Shown one piece after another: positions 21,951 through 30,414 of a stretch of 42,983 nt of DNA. The stretch lies in contig CAIYPD010000042.1 in NCBI GenBank assembly GCA_903928075.1, positions 1 through 42,983 of the forward strand, written 5' to 3'. The stretch is from Candidatus Firestoneibacteriota bacterium. GTDB taxonomy: Bacteria; Oederibacteriota; D2-FULL-39-29. The notes beneath the pieces were generated by a model. The model had not been told where the DNA came from. It worked only from the letters and a program-made list of their open reading frames with translations, and searched no databases. How positions within the stretch are numbered: position 1 is the first letter of the stretch; each line of letters begins with the position of its first letter. The translations under genes were made by a program, and so were the position numbers.

Positions 21951-23198
21951 CTATTTATTTTTTACATCGTAAACAAAAAGATCGTTCTCATGTCTCAGGA
22001 ATAGTTTTCCGCCGACCACCACAGGATGGTTCCAGAAAAGATCCTTGCCTTCACTCTTAACCTGGAAGGTTCCGGCCTGCTTAAATTCTTTCGGGTTTGC
22101 TTCAACAAGCGTAACCTTGCCGCCTTTCTCGCTGTAACAGTAAAGCATGCCGTCGGCGTAAGTTATTGAGCCCTTGGTCACGCTTTTTTCTGACCAGACT
22201 TTTTTGCCGGCTTTCATATCCAGACAATGCAGGCCCTTGAAACTGTCTCCGGTCCCGTAAATATAGCCGTTAAGCAGAACGACTCCGCCATGATGGTTGT
22301 CTATATTTTTACCCGTCCAGACTTCCGTCGCGGCGCTTAGATTGTCATCAAGTTTGAAGCATTTGTCCTGGGTGCCGTAACCGCTTGAGATATAAACATA
22401 GCCGTCAAGGAAGACGGGGGTGGTGGCATGGACATCATAGGGAGTTTCATACGCAAATTTCCAGAGGAGCTTACCGGTTTTAGCGTCTATCCCGAGGGCA
22501 TATTTTGCGCTCATGGTCAAAAACATTCTCTTGCCTTTGTATTCTATTATGCTGCCGGAACAATAAGAAGCGTTATCATCAATGCTTTCTGTAGCCCAAA
22601 CCTGTTTGCCGGTTTTTTTGTCCAGCGCCAGGCAAAGAACATTCTTGCCTCCGGGCATACAAAGAAGATTATTGCCGTCTATGGTCACCGATTCCGAGTA
22701 ACCCCAGACCCCCACCGATCCTTTGGTCTCACTGCCTTTAAAGTTAAGAGTCCAAATTTCTCTCCCGGTTTTTGCGTCAAAGGCCCCGAGAAGTCCTACC
22801 ACGCTTAGTTGATAGACTATCCCCTCGCTGTATACAGGGGAACTTCTTTCGCCGGGGTAACTTCCGGTCCAGCCTTTTCCGCTTTCCGTCTGCCAGAGCA
22901 TTTTTCCGGCAAGATCAAAGGCTGTTATAGTGTTCTTACCTTTCAAATCTCCCGCCGTAAAAACCATATTGTCTGCGACCGTGACACCCACATAGCCCTT
23001 GCCGCATTTATCAAAACTCCAGAGAAGTTTCGGCCCTTCTTCCGGCCAGGTTTTCAGTAAATCTTTATCCGGGCTGATATTGTCGTGATTAAGGCCGTTG
23101 AAAGCAGGCCAGGAGGCATCTTTGGTTTCCGCAGAACAAAAAACCGAAAATAGAAACACCGCCGCAAGCACCGTTATACAAGAACAAACTTTTTTCAT
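21951..23198 (-). CDS. secreted PQQ-like beta-propeller protein
   Basis: A 415-residue protein with a signal peptide (about 1-23, MKKVCSCITVLAAVFLFSVFCSA; the cysteines might allow lipidation, but the lipobox is poor). It has propeller blades with turns DAKTGREIWTLN, DKKTGKQVWATE, DAKTGKLLWKFA and DMKAGKKVWSEK. The opening WPAFNGLNHDN replaces the FRGP motif of the cluster genes. It shares the overall plan of the proteins encoded at 7013 and 9722, so it is a more distant paralogue outside the cluster. GGGAGGG precedes the ATG; a promoter and a terminator frame it as a single-gene unit. It probably acts outside the inner membrane; ligand unknown. BamB is unlikely, as no bam genes are present. 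Confidence 0.82.
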   Translation of the reverse strand: MKKVCSCITVLAAVFLFSVFCSAETKDASWPAFNGLNHDNISPDKDLLKTWPEEGPKLLWSFDKCGKGYVGVTVADNMVFTAGDLKGKNTITAFDLAGKMLWQTESGKGWTGSYPGERSSPVYSEGIVYQLSVVGLLGAFDAKTGREIWTLNFKGSETKGSVGVWGYSESVTIDGNNLLCMPGGKNVLCLALDKKTGKQVWATESIDDNASYCSGSIIEYKGKRMFLTMSAKYALGIDAKTGKLLWKFAYETPYDVHATTPVFLDGYVYISSGYGTQDKCFKLDDNLSAATEVWTGKNIDNHHGGVVLLNGYIYGTGDSFKGLHCLDMKAGKKVWSEKSVTKGSITYADGMLYCYSEKGGKVTLVEANPKEFKQAGTFQVKSEGKDLFWNHPVVVGGKLFLRHENDLFVYDVKNK

Positions 23199-23249
23199 AA
23201 ATTTCCCTCCCTTTATGGTTTATTAGAGTAAGCTTGATTTCAGCGGTAT

Positions 23250-23279
23250 ATTCTATCATAAAAAAACACTAACCGTTAA
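23250..23279 (-). promoter_or_regulatory. promoter of the minus-strand PQQ-like gene
   Basis: On the minus strand TTAACG (23279-23274), an 18-bp spacer and TAGAAT (23255-23250). Transcription would start about 45 bases before the ATG. The divergent ABC gene on the plus strand has only a possible -10, TACAAT, at 23312-23317, with no good -35. Confidence 0.55.
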
Positions 23280-23344
23280 TAAAAAATATAGATATAGATT
23301 TACTTTTAAAGTACAATATATTGCGCCTTTGGGAGGGCAAATTC

Positions 23345-24013
23345 ATGAGGAATTCTGCAGAAACACTTGAAATAAGTGGTTTAAGCAAGTCCTACCAGCT
23401 GCCGGTCCTGAAAGATGTATCTTTCACGGCTTTGCCGGGAGAGGGGATTGCTTTTACCGGTCCTTCGGGTTCAGGAAAAAGCACGCTCTTAAATATAATA
23501 GGCCGGCTGGAAGTTGCGGACTCCGGAGTAATCCGGCTCGGCGGGCTTAATATAACAGAACTTGAAGAAGAAGCCCTCTATAATTACAGGAATAAGACTG
23601 CGGGTTTTGTTTTTCAGGAACACTTCCTGCTGCCGCAGTGCACCGCCCTGGAAAATGTTTTACTGGCAGCCCTCCCTTCGAACTCCGTGCCCGCTCTTAA
23701 AGAAAGAGCAGTTTTTCTGCTTCAACTACTTAAACTGGAAGGCAAATTTTATTCTTTTCCCGCAGAATTATCAGGCGGAGAACGGCAAAGAGTTGCGATA
23801 GCCCGGGCTCTGCTTAATTCACCAAAACTCCTGCTCTGCGATGAGCCCACCGGCAACCTGGATGAAAAAAATGGGCGGTTGGTGGCGGATATATTCCTTA
23901 AAGCAGCTGAAGAAGAGAAGGTAATAGTCCTTATGGCTACACATAACCCGGAACTTGCCGGTAAATTCAAAACGGTCTTCCGTCTTTCTGATGGAAGCCT
24001 GGAAAAGGGATAA
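23345..24013 (+). CDS. ABC transporter ATP-binding protein, LolD/MacB type
   Basis: A 222-residue ATPase. Walker A is GPSGSGKST, the Q-loop is FVFQEHFLLP, the signature is LSGGERQRVAIARAL, Walker B is LLLCDEPTGNLD and the H-loop is ATHNPE. The DEPTGNLD sequence and short length mark the LolD/MacB/FtsE group, which pairs with FtsX-type permeases; the very next gene, 4 bases on, is one. These systems act mechanically at the inner membrane, moving lipoproteins, peptides or toxins or transmitting force. The ATG is 7 bases after GGGAGGG, so I prefer it to a TTG 24 bases upstream. A second LolD-like gene at 38036 is the better candidate for lipoprotein sorting. Confidence 0.88.
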   Translation: MRNSAETLEISGLSKSYQLPVLKDVSFTALPGEGIAFTGPSGSGKSTLLNIIGRLEVADSGVIRLGGLNITELEEEALYNYRNKTAGFVFQEHFLLPQCTALENVLLAALPSNSVPALKERAVFLLQLLKLEGKFYSFPAELSGGERQRVAIARALLNSPKLLLCDEPTGNLDEKNGRLVADIFLKAAEEEKVIVLMATHNPELAGKFKTVFRLSDGSLEKG

Positions 24014-24016
24014 ATT

Positions 24017-27000
24017 TTGAGCACTTTAGGGCTTGTTCTAAGAAGTTTTAAATATTTTTTAAAGCGGGATTTGGTTATTGCAGCCGGAATTGCCGTTGCA
24101 ATTGCAGCCCTTACGGGTTCGCTGCTTGTCGGGAACTCCGTAAAGAGAAATCTTGAACACAGCTCTCTTGCCCGGCTGGGAAATATTCAATATACGGCCG
24201 TCAGCAAAGGTTTTTTCCTCGAAACTCTGGCCGACCGGCTCAGGGCGGAACAAAATAAAGAAAACAAAGGGAGGAGTGTGGAAGCCGTGCTGGTGCTACC
24301 GGCTCTCGTCAAAAAATCAACAAGCGAAACGCTTGTGCCTGATGCGGTTCTCACCGGAGTAAAAGAAAGCTACTGGGCTGATTCCTTAAAGACTGTCGTT
24401 CTGCCGGATAAAAGAGACGCAGTCCTTAACGAAGTGCTCGCCCGGGATTTGAAGGTCCATGAAGGCGATTATCTTGTGGTCAAAATTGCCGAAACGGGCT
24501 TTGCCCCGGGGGACTCTCTGTTCGGCGGTAAAAATCTGGAAGACACAAGGCGGTCTTTCCCGGTTATTGTCCGGACTATAGTAAAGAATATTCCTCCCGC
24601 AGATTTTAGTTTAAAAAATGAAGCGGTTAAGCCTCGAAATATTTTCGTCCGTCTTGATTACTTGCAAGAACAGATAAAAAAACCGGGGAAGTTAAATTGT
24701 CTTCTCTTTTTTTGGGACGGGCTTTCGCCTGAAGAAAGTCTGAGACGCTCTTTGGAGATAGAAGATCTCGGGCTCAGGATAGTTTTGAACAAAGGTTATT
24801 TTGTTCTTGAGAGCGACAATATGGTGCTCCCCGGAGCGGCGGTGGAAGCGGCCGAAAAAGCGGCAAAGGCAAACTGGCTTTCCTCTGAGCAAACCTCCGT
24901 ATATTTGCTTAATTCAATTAACGGTAAAGCGCCTTATTCTATAGTTTTTGGCAGCAGCCGGCTCTTTTCCGGGAAATCCGGAGCCGGACAACCTGCTTCT
25001 GCTTTAGAACCTATTATTTTAAGCTCGTGGGCGGCCGAGGACACAGGAGTTGCCGTCGGAGATACCGTAAAAACCGAGTACTTTAGCTCCGGAAAAAACG
25101 GTGAGTATGAACTTAAGACAAAACAATTTCTCGTTATTAACATTGAGCCCCAGGATGCAATGGCAGCAAATGCCGTCGTCCCGAAATTTGAAGGTATGAC
25201 GGATGCCGGAAATATGGCCGGCTGGAAAACGCCTTTTCCCGTAGAGCTTAAAAAGATAAGGCAAAAAGATGAATTATTCTGGAATAGTTACAGGACGGCG
25301 CCGAAGGCTTTAATTAAATTTGAAACCGCAAAGAAATTCTGGCAGCCCGCCTATTCCGGGGTAACTTCAATAAAGATCTTGGCGCCGGAAAAGTCCGACC
25401 TTTCGGGTTTTAAAAAAAGTTTTTTAAAGTATTTTGATTATAAAGATGCGGAAATCCGCTTAACCTTTGTAAGAGCGGAGGCGTTGCAAGCGGCGCAGGG
25501 CTCTACCGATTACTCTATGCTTTTTATTTCACTCAGTTTTATTATAGTCCTCTCTTCTCTCTGGCTTGCTTCCTATCTCTTTCGTATTATGCTGGAAGCA
25601 AGAACAGCGGAGGCGGGGTTGCTTAGGGCTCTGGGATTTCCGTACAGGTCTCTTTTAAAATTATACCTGGCTGAAGGACTGCTAATTCTTGTGCTTGGGG
25701 CCCTGCTCTCTTTGCCTGTCAGTTATTTTTATGCAAAACAAATGCTTTTATTTCTTAAACCGCTTCTGGGGGAGGGGACTGAATTTAAACTGTATTTTGA
25801 GTGCCGGCCGGTTATTACCGGACTGCTCTTTGGCGGATTGCTTTCCCTGTTTTCCATATATTGGGGCATCAGGGTCTTTAAAGGGGGGAGTGTAAGGGGT
25901 CTGCTCTTTGGCCGGGCTTTTTATTCCGGCAGTGTAAAAAAAATAAAAGCCGGGGAAATCTCAAGCCTCTTCTCTTTCGGGGTAAGGTCCATATTTTATT
26001 CAAAAAAAAGAAGCCTGCTTACCGCCGGATTATTTGCCTCCGCCGCCTTCATCATTATCACGGTAGCCGTAAACCGGCCCCGGGGTTTTGACTTCGACAC
26101 TTTTGAAAAAAAATCCGGGTCCGGCGGTTTTAATCTGCTGGCCAGGTCAAAATTAGCGCTCTTTAATGATTTAAACAATAAGGCGGGAAGAAAAAGCAGC
26201 GGCTTTCTTTCTTATGACTCCACGGTCTGGGACGGGGTGACTTTCCTTGGCTGCAAACTAAGCTCGAGCGGAGATGATGTCAGCTGTCTTAATGTAAATA
26301 AACCCGTGATGCCCAGGATTCTTGGTCTTCCATTAACCCTTGTAAAGAAAAATGGCTCTAATTTTTCCTCGGGGAAAAAGATTGACTGGGCCGTATTGAA
26401 CCAAGAATTACCCGGCGGCAGGATTCCTGCGGCGGCGGATGCGAACAGTGCGCAATGGATCCTGCATAAAAAATCCGGAGATAATATTTCTGTCTATAGC
26501 GCCGGCGGAGCGCCGGTAGAGTTGAATTTTGCCGTTTCTCTTTCCCGTAGTATATTTGCGGAGGCCCTGGTCATCTCCGAAGAAAATTTTAGCAGGATTT
26601 TCGGCAGCGACACCGGATATAATTACTTTCTTGTCGGAACTTCTAAAGAAAAAGAAGAAGAGGTGGCCCTTTTGCTCAGGCAGGAACTGGGCAGAACAGG
26701 CTATACGGTAACCAGAACTTCAGAGCTTCTGGCAGCTTTTGCGAATGTGCAGAATACCTATCTTTATACTTTTCAGATACTCGGAGGCCTGGGTTTTCTG
26801 CTGGGGACCTTTGGTATCGTTGCCGTGCTTTTGCAAAATGTCTATGAAAGAAAGCAGCAATTTGCGCTTTTGACTGCGCTTGGTTTTAAGAAAAAGACGC
26901 TTGTTTTTCTTGTGGCTATTGAGAATGCGCTTCTGCTTTTGACCGGCTTATTTGCGGGGTCACTGCTTTCCGTCCTGGTCTCACTGCCTTATATACTAAA

Positions 27001-27136
27001 AACAGGAAACAACCTGAATTTCACCCTGCCTTTATTAACGCTTTCGGGAATGCTTTTAATAGGACTCGTCTCCTGCGCGCTTGCGGCGTATTATGCGCTT
27101 AAGGGGAATCTGCTTTTGGCCCTCCGGAATGAATGA
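24017..27136 (+). CDS. large FtsX-domain ABC transporter permease
   Basis: A 1039-residue permease. It has an N-terminal membrane segment (about 18-40), a first large periplasmic region, then an FtsX domain with three membrane helices at about 495-620 (LFISLSFIIVLSSLWLASYLF, LRALGFPYRSLLKLYLAEG). A second cytoplasm/membrane junction and another periplasmic region follow, then a second FtsX domain at about 910-1035 (LTALGFKKKTLVFLVAIENA). The two-copy FtsX layout resembles large MacB/LolE-like permeases in AttFGH-type exporters. It would partner the ATPase just upstream. The start is TTG, 4 bases after the upstream stop and with AGGGA at good spacing; no nearby ATG would keep the first helix. 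Substrate unknown. It ends before a 138-bp gap. Confidence 0.85.
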   Translation: MSTLGLVLRSFKYFLKRDLVIAAGIAVAIAALTGSLLVGNSVKRNLEHSSLARLGNIQYTAVSKGFFLETLADRLRAEQNKENKGRSVEAVLVLPALVKKSTSETLVPDAVLTGVKESYWADSLKTVVLPDKRDAVLNEVLARDLKVHEGDYLVVKIAETGFAPGDSLFGGKNLEDTRRSFPVIVRTIVKNIPPADFSLKNEAVKPRNIFVRLDYLQEQIKKPGKLNCLLFFWDGLSPEESLRRSLEIEDLGLRIVLNKGYFVLESDNMVLPGAAVEAAEKAAKANWLSSEQTSVYLLNSINGKAPYSIVFGSSRLFSGKSGAGQPASALEPIILSSWAAEDTGVAVGDTVKTEYFSSGKNGEYELKTKQFLVINIEPQDAMAANAVVPKFEGMTDAGNMAGWKTPFPVELKKIRQKDELFWNSYRTAPKALIKFETAKKFWQPAYSGVTSIKILAPEKSDLSGFKKSFLKYFDYKDAEIRLTFVRAEALQAAQGSTDYSMLFISLSFIIVLSSLWLASYLFRIMLEARTAEAGLLRALGFPYRSLLKLYLAEGLLILVLGALLSLPVSYFYAKQMLLFLKPLLGEGTEFKLYFECRPVITGLLFGGLLSLFSIYWGIRVFKGGSVRGLLFGRAFYSGSVKKIKAGEISSLFSFGVRSIFYSKKRSLLTAGLFASAAFIIITVAVNRPRGFDFDTFEKKSGSGGFNLLARSKLALFNDLNNKAGRKSSGFLSYDSTVWDGVTFLGCKLSSSGDDVSCLNVNKPVMPRILGLPLTLVKKNGSNFSSGKKIDWAVLNQELPGGRIPAAADANSAQWILHKKSGDNISVYSAGGAPVELNFAVSLSRSIFAEALVISEENFSRIFGSDTGYNYFLVGTSKEKEEEVALLLRQELGRTGYTVTRTSELLAAFANVQNTYLYTFQILGGLGFLLGTFGIVAVLLQNVYERKQQFALLTALGFKKKTLVFLVAIENALLLLTGLFAGSLLSVLVSLPYILKTGNNLNFTLPLLTLSGMLLIGLVSCALAAYYALKGNLLLALRNE

Positions 27137-27239
27137 AACAATAGAATATTAATGATTGATAATAAAGAATTTCAGGCCAAAAGTATTTTTCATTAGAAGT
27201 TCCTTGGGGCCTTATACAATAATTGCCTCTAATAAACGC

Positions 27240-27268
27240 TTGTATTTTAACTGCTTTACCGTTAAAAT
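27240..27268 (+). promoter_or_regulatory. promoter predicted to make a leaderless rhodanese transcript
   Basis: TTGTAT (27240-27245), a 17-bp spacer and TAAAAT (27263-27268). The GTG start codon begins 6 bases after the -10, exactly where transcription should begin, and no ribosome-binding site precedes it. Confidence 0.6.
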
Positions 27269-27274
27269 AATACC

Positions 27275-27988
27275 GTGAGAATCGAAAAAATCCTGAGTAT
27301 AATATTAATGTCTGTAGTTATCTGCTTTGCTGCGGGGGTCTTTGGCGTTTTTTTTAATATTTTAAATCCCGGAAGGATTTCGCTTGTGCCCGAAAATGCG
27401 GTTATAACTCCGGGAAAAATGAGAGCGGGTCCGGCCCAAAAGCCCGTTCCCGGGACCGCGCAAAAAAATAAAGAAAAAATAAAGACCGCCGTTGTTTTAA
27501 ATCCTAAGATTCTTCCTCCCGTCGTAAAGCCGGCTTTAAAAAATAAAACCGAGGTAAGAGTTGTGCTCCCTCTTGTAATTGAAAAACCGGCAGCTACTAA
27601 AGAAGCCGTTTTGGCGGTTAAGGTAGATGACCGGACGGTTAACCTTGAGCAAGCCAAGCTTCTTTTTGACGGCAAGAAGGCTGTTTTTGTGGATGCGCGC
27701 CCCGAATATACTTATATTGATAAACATATAAAAGGCGCTATCTCTCTTTCGGCCAGCAGGTTTAATTTCCAGTATGAGCAAAAGAAAGAAGACCTGAACA
27801 AAGAAGAACTGTATGTGGTTTATTGCAGCAGTGTGACCTGTCATTTGAGTGATTTTGTGGCCGATTATCTGCGGGAAAATGGTTTTAAAAATGTCAAGAA
27901 ATTCACCGCGGGTTGGGATTCCTGGGTTGCGGCAGGCTTTCCGGTAGAAGGACTCAAAGTAAAAGTTAACGGCGGGAAAAATGAATAA
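27275..27988 (+). CDS. membrane-anchored rhodanese-domain protein
   Basis: A 237-residue protein. It has an N-terminal membrane segment (about 7-30), a proline- and alanine-rich linker (about 31-115), then one rhodanese domain at about 122-227. The DARPEYTYIDKHIKGAISL segment and the active-site loop beginning at Cys184 (YCSSVTCHLS) are clear, followed by FTAGWDSWVAAGFPVEG. Rhodaneses transfer sulfane sulfur via the loop cysteine; a second cysteine (Cys189) in the loop may form a disulfide. The catalytic domain should be outside the cytoplasm. The GTG start is supported by the frame and by the promoter that ends just before it. It overlaps the MauE/DoxX-like gene by 8 bp, a pairing often seen in sulfur or thiol-redox contexts. 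Confidence 0.82.
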   Translation: MRIEKILSIILMSVVICFAAGVFGVFFNILNPGRISLVPENAVITPGKMRAGPAQKPVPGTAQKNKEKIKTAVVLNPKILPPVVKPALKNKTEVRVVLPLVIEKPAATKEAVLAVKVDDRTVNLEQAKLLFDGKKAVFVDARPEYTYIDKHIKGAISLSASRFNFQYEQKKEDLNKEELYVVYCSSVTCHLSDFVADYLRENGFKNVKKFTAGWDSWVAAGFPVEGLKVKVNGGKNE

Positions 27989-28427
27989 ATTGTTTGCAAA
28001 CAAAAAAATTCTGCTTGCGCTCCGCCTGCTTATGGGTTCAGTATTTATACTCGCGAGTATTGATAAGATTTTCAATCCTGCAGTCTTTTCCTCGGTACTA
28101 AGGGAATACAAACTCTTGCCTGAAATCCTTATTCCTTTAGTATCCGTAACCCTGCCCTGGATGGAATTCTTTGCCGGGCTGCTTATTATTTTGAATATAT
28201 TCTCACAGTCCGTAGCGCTTATTATGATACTTTTCAATACCGGTTATATACTTGGCATAACCATTAATCTCGCCTGGGGTCTGGCCCATGAATGCGGCTG
28301 TTTTACTCTCTTTGGCTGGAATGAACCTATAAGCGGCTCTACCATAGCCCGTGACCTGTTTTTTGTCCTTTTGTGTGTCCCGATTTTATTTTATGCTTCC
28401 AATGAGTTTAAATATAAAAGCAAGTAG
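27981..28427 (+). CDS. MauE/DoxX-like four-helix membrane protein
   Basis: A 148-residue protein with four hydrophobic helices (about 10-28, 48-70, 74-95 and 115-140). It matches the DoxX/MauE pattern: LRLLMGSVFILASIDKIFNP at the first helix, a P-W-x-E start to the second (LPWMEFFAGLLIIL), and a CGCF motif in the loop after the third. MauE-like proteins occur in methylamine dehydrogenase maturation and beside thiol-redox proteins; DoxX is a thiosulfate:quinone oxidoreductase subunit. It overlaps the upstream rhodanese gene, so a joint role in extracytoplasmic thiol or sulfur handling is inferred. The two-cysteine CGC could take part in disulfide exchange. Confidence 0.82.
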   Translation: MNKLFANKKILLALRLLMGSVFILASIDKIFNPAVFSSVLREYKLLPEILIPLVSVTLPWMEFFAGLLIILNIFSQSVALIMILFNTGYILGITINLAWGLAHECGCFTLFGWNEPISGSTIARDLFFVLLCVPILFYASNEFKYKSK

Positions 28428-28467
28428 TTGTTGCTAAGCAGACCGGAAATTGACGGGAGGAAAAAGC

Positions 28468-28686
28468 ATGAGCATCTACAAATGCACCGGCAAGACCTAT
28501 AATGCAAAAGAAGATCTTAAGACTCTCGGTTTGCGCTGGGACGGACAGAAAAAATGCTGGGCCGGAGAGCTCGCTGATGCTAAACTTGAAGAACTCAAAA
28601 AACTCGCCATGCAGCATAATTTCAGCATCTTCAAGAATGAAATTATGGTTTTTGGCGATGAAAAGGAAACACCGGAGAAACCTTAA
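28468..28686 (+). CDS. small DUF5710-like protein
   Basis: A 72-residue protein. It has the DUF5710-type pattern, AKEDLKTLGLRWDGQKKCWAG, in which a lysine-rich turn, a G-x-RW-D and a following KxW are conserved. The domain is often found inside larger DNA-associated or mobile-element proteins and its function is unknown. The ATG is 7 bases after GGGAGG; a TTG 18 bases earlier overlaps that site and is rejected. It lies between the membrane thiol pair and cysS and may be its own short unit. Probably cytoplasmic. Confidence 0.7.
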   Translation: MSIYKCTGKTYNAKEDLKTLGLRWDGQKKCWAGELADAKLEELKKLAMQHNFSIFKNEIMVFGDEKETPEKP

Positions 28687-28727
28687 TCCCCCCGGGAACC
28701 GTTGTCCTTTTAATTGACGGCTGTTTG

Positions 28728-28736
28728 TGCTACAAT
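28728..28736 (+). promoter_or_regulatory. extended -10 promoter of cysS
   Basis: TGCTACAAT is an extended -10 element. No good -35 sits at 16-18 bp; TTGACG at 28714 is only 11 bp away. The cysS ATG at 28744 is 7 bases after the -10, again suggesting a leaderless transcript. Confidence 0.45.
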
Positions 28737-28743
28737 GGTTAAC

Positions 28744-30165
28744 ATGTTGAAAATCTATAATACTCTAACTCAAAAAAAAGAAGATTTCACCCCTCTTACA
28801 CCCGGGGAAGTAAAGATTTACAATTGCGGGCCGACGGTCTATGGCTTCTTTCATATAGGTAATGCCAGGAATTTTATAGTCGTTGATATTATACGGCGTT
28901 ATCTGGCCTTTAAGGGCTTTAAAGTTACCCTGGTCCAGAATATAACCGATGTGGACGATAAGATAATAAAGCGGGCCCGGGAGGAGAATACGACTCCTCA
29001 GGTAATTTCTGAAACCTATACAAAAGCCTATTTTGAAGACCTGGCGGCGCTTTCCGTTAAAAAACCCGAAGTAAATCCCAAAGCGACCGAGCATATAAAG
29101 GAAATGCAGGAGCTTATAAGCCTGCTTATTGAAAAAGAAGCTGCTTACGCTTCCGAGGGCGATGTCTATCTGGATGTCGGAAAAGTTAAGGATTACGGCA
29201 AGCTTTCCCACAAAAATATAGAAGAGCTGCAGGCCGGCGCCAGAATTGAAGTTAATGAAAATAAACACAGTCCCCTTGATTTTGTGCTCTGGAAGAAAGA
29301 TAAAAATGAAGGCATTTTCTGGGATTCCCCCTGGGGGCCCGGCCGGCCCGGCTGGCATACGGAATGCTGCGTAATGAGCGGGAAGTATTTACAGCATCCT
29401 TTTGATATTCATTCCGGCGGGATTGACCTGGTATTTCCGCATCATGAAAATGAAATAGCCCAGGTAGAAACCGCGACCGGGAAAAAACTTGCCAACTACT
29501 GGGTGCACAACGGCCATTTGAATATTCACGGGGAAAAAATGAGTAAATCCCTGAATAACTTTCTGCTGGTTCGGGATATTCTGAAACAGTACAGTGCCAA
29601 TGTGCTCAGGTTTTTTCTTTTATCCGCGCATTACCGGAGTCCGCTGGATTTTACCGAAGAGAATGTTGCGAATGCCGTTAACGGTTTCACGGAACTTGTA
29701 AGCACCCTATACCGTATTGCCGGTATTTTAGAAAAGCCGCTGACCGCCGGCGGAGCTTCAGATAGTAACCTTAAGGAAAAAGAAAAGAAAATGGAAGAGA
29801 AGTTCAGTGCTTCCATGGATGATGATTTTAATACGGCGGCCGCTCTTGCTTCGCTCTTTGAATACGCCAATGATATTAAAAAAACAATAAAGAACAAAGA
29901 TTGGAGTTTGAACAGTGAGAATAGGGGCACACTGCAAACGGCGGGAGAGAAGATAACTGCCTTATTTTTGGTTCTGGGCTTTGAGATAAATGTTGAAAAG
30001 GTCCCCGCGGAAATTAATGCTCTGGCGTCGGAACGGGAAAAAACAAGAATTACTAAGGATTGGGTAAAGTCCGATGAATTAAGAAAACTGTTGGAAGAAA
30101 AAGGCTGGGCAGTGGAAGATACGCCGAAAGGGCAGTTGTTGATAAAGCAAAAATATAGTTTATAA
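28744..30165 (+). CDS. cysS: cysteine--tRNA ligase
   Basis: A 473-residue class I aminoacyl-tRNA synthetase that charges tRNA-Cys. Motifs are MLKIYNTLTQKKEDF at the start (typical of CysRS), the zinc/first cysteine CGPTVYG (Cys28), the HIGH-like HIGN at 37-40, the zinc ligands GWHTECC and FPHHENE, and KMSKS in HGEKMSKSLNN. Length matches the family. I place the start at MLKIYN rather than the ATG nine bases earlier because the family begins there and the promoter ends just before. The last codons (YSL) and the stop are part of a repeat array shared with the gene ending at 18873. Cytoplasmic. Confidence 0.95.
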   Translation: MLKIYNTLTQKKEDFTPLTPGEVKIYNCGPTVYGFFHIGNARNFIVVDIIRRYLAFKGFKVTLVQNITDVDDKIIKRAREENTTPQVISETYTKAYFEDLAALSVKKPEVNPKATEHIKEMQELISLLIEKEAAYASEGDVYLDVGKVKDYGKLSHKNIEELQAGARIEVNENKHSPLDFVLWKKDKNEGIFWDSPWGPGRPGWHTECCVMSGKYLQHPFDIHSGGIDLVFPHHENEIAQVETATGKKLANYWVHNGHLNIHGEKMSKSLNNFLLVRDILKQYSANVLRFFLLSAHYRSPLDFTEENVANAVNGFTELVSTLYRIAGILEKPLTAGGASDSNLKEKEKKMEEKFSASMDDDFNTAAALASLFEYANDIKKTIKNKDWSLNSENRGTLQTAGEKITALFLVLGFEINVEKVPAEINALASEREKTRITKDWVKSDELRKLLEEKGWAVEDTPKGQLLIKQKYSL

Positions 30166-30172
30166 AGTGATA

Positions 30173-30240
30173 TAAGGTTTGTAAGGTTTTTAATGTTTAT
30201 AAAGTTCGTAAGGTCTAAAATCGTTGAAGTATATTATTTA
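30173..30240 (+). repeat. 9-bp tandem repeat array plus conserved core (copy 4)
   Basis: Units taaggtttg, taaggtttt, taatgttta, taaagttcg and taaggtcta are followed by the core aaatcgttgaagtatattattta. It begins 8 bases after the cysS stop. The 249-bp gap to rlmB holds this array and an 8-mer array at 30349, and otherwise no gene. Confidence 0.8.
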
Positions 30241-30348
30241 AATGGGTCCAATTGATGGCGAGTGCTAAAGGAAATGTAAAAGGGCGGAGGTTTGGATATA
30301 GAGAAGATCAGCGAAAGCAAGTAAAATTAGCAGTTTTAATATTGTTTT

Positions 30349-30380
30349 CCTGTCGTCTTGTATTCTTGCAATCTGCTTTA
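30349..30380 (+). repeat. 8-bp tandem units upstream of rlmB
   Basis: cctgtcgt, cttgtatt, cttgcaat and ctgcttta follow each other at an 8-bp period. The same kind of array lies upstream of tyrA (40085) and aroA (41463), each time 23-34 bases before the start codon. Confidence 0.5.
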
Positions 30381-30414
30381 ACTCGGTGAAATCGCTTTAC
30401 AAAGGAAAAACAAA

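Noticed and set aside
23321-23344. TTG start for the ABC ATPase
   Set aside because: The ATG at 23345 has GGGAGGG at ideal distance, while the TTG lies upstream of that site.
27536-28237. 233-residue minus-strand open frame
   Set aside because: It overlaps the rhodanese and MauE-like genes on the other strand and has no features of its own.
28714-28719. TTGACG as the -35 of the cysS promoter
   Set aside because: It is only 11 bp from the -10, too short for a normal spacer; an extended -10 explains the site better.
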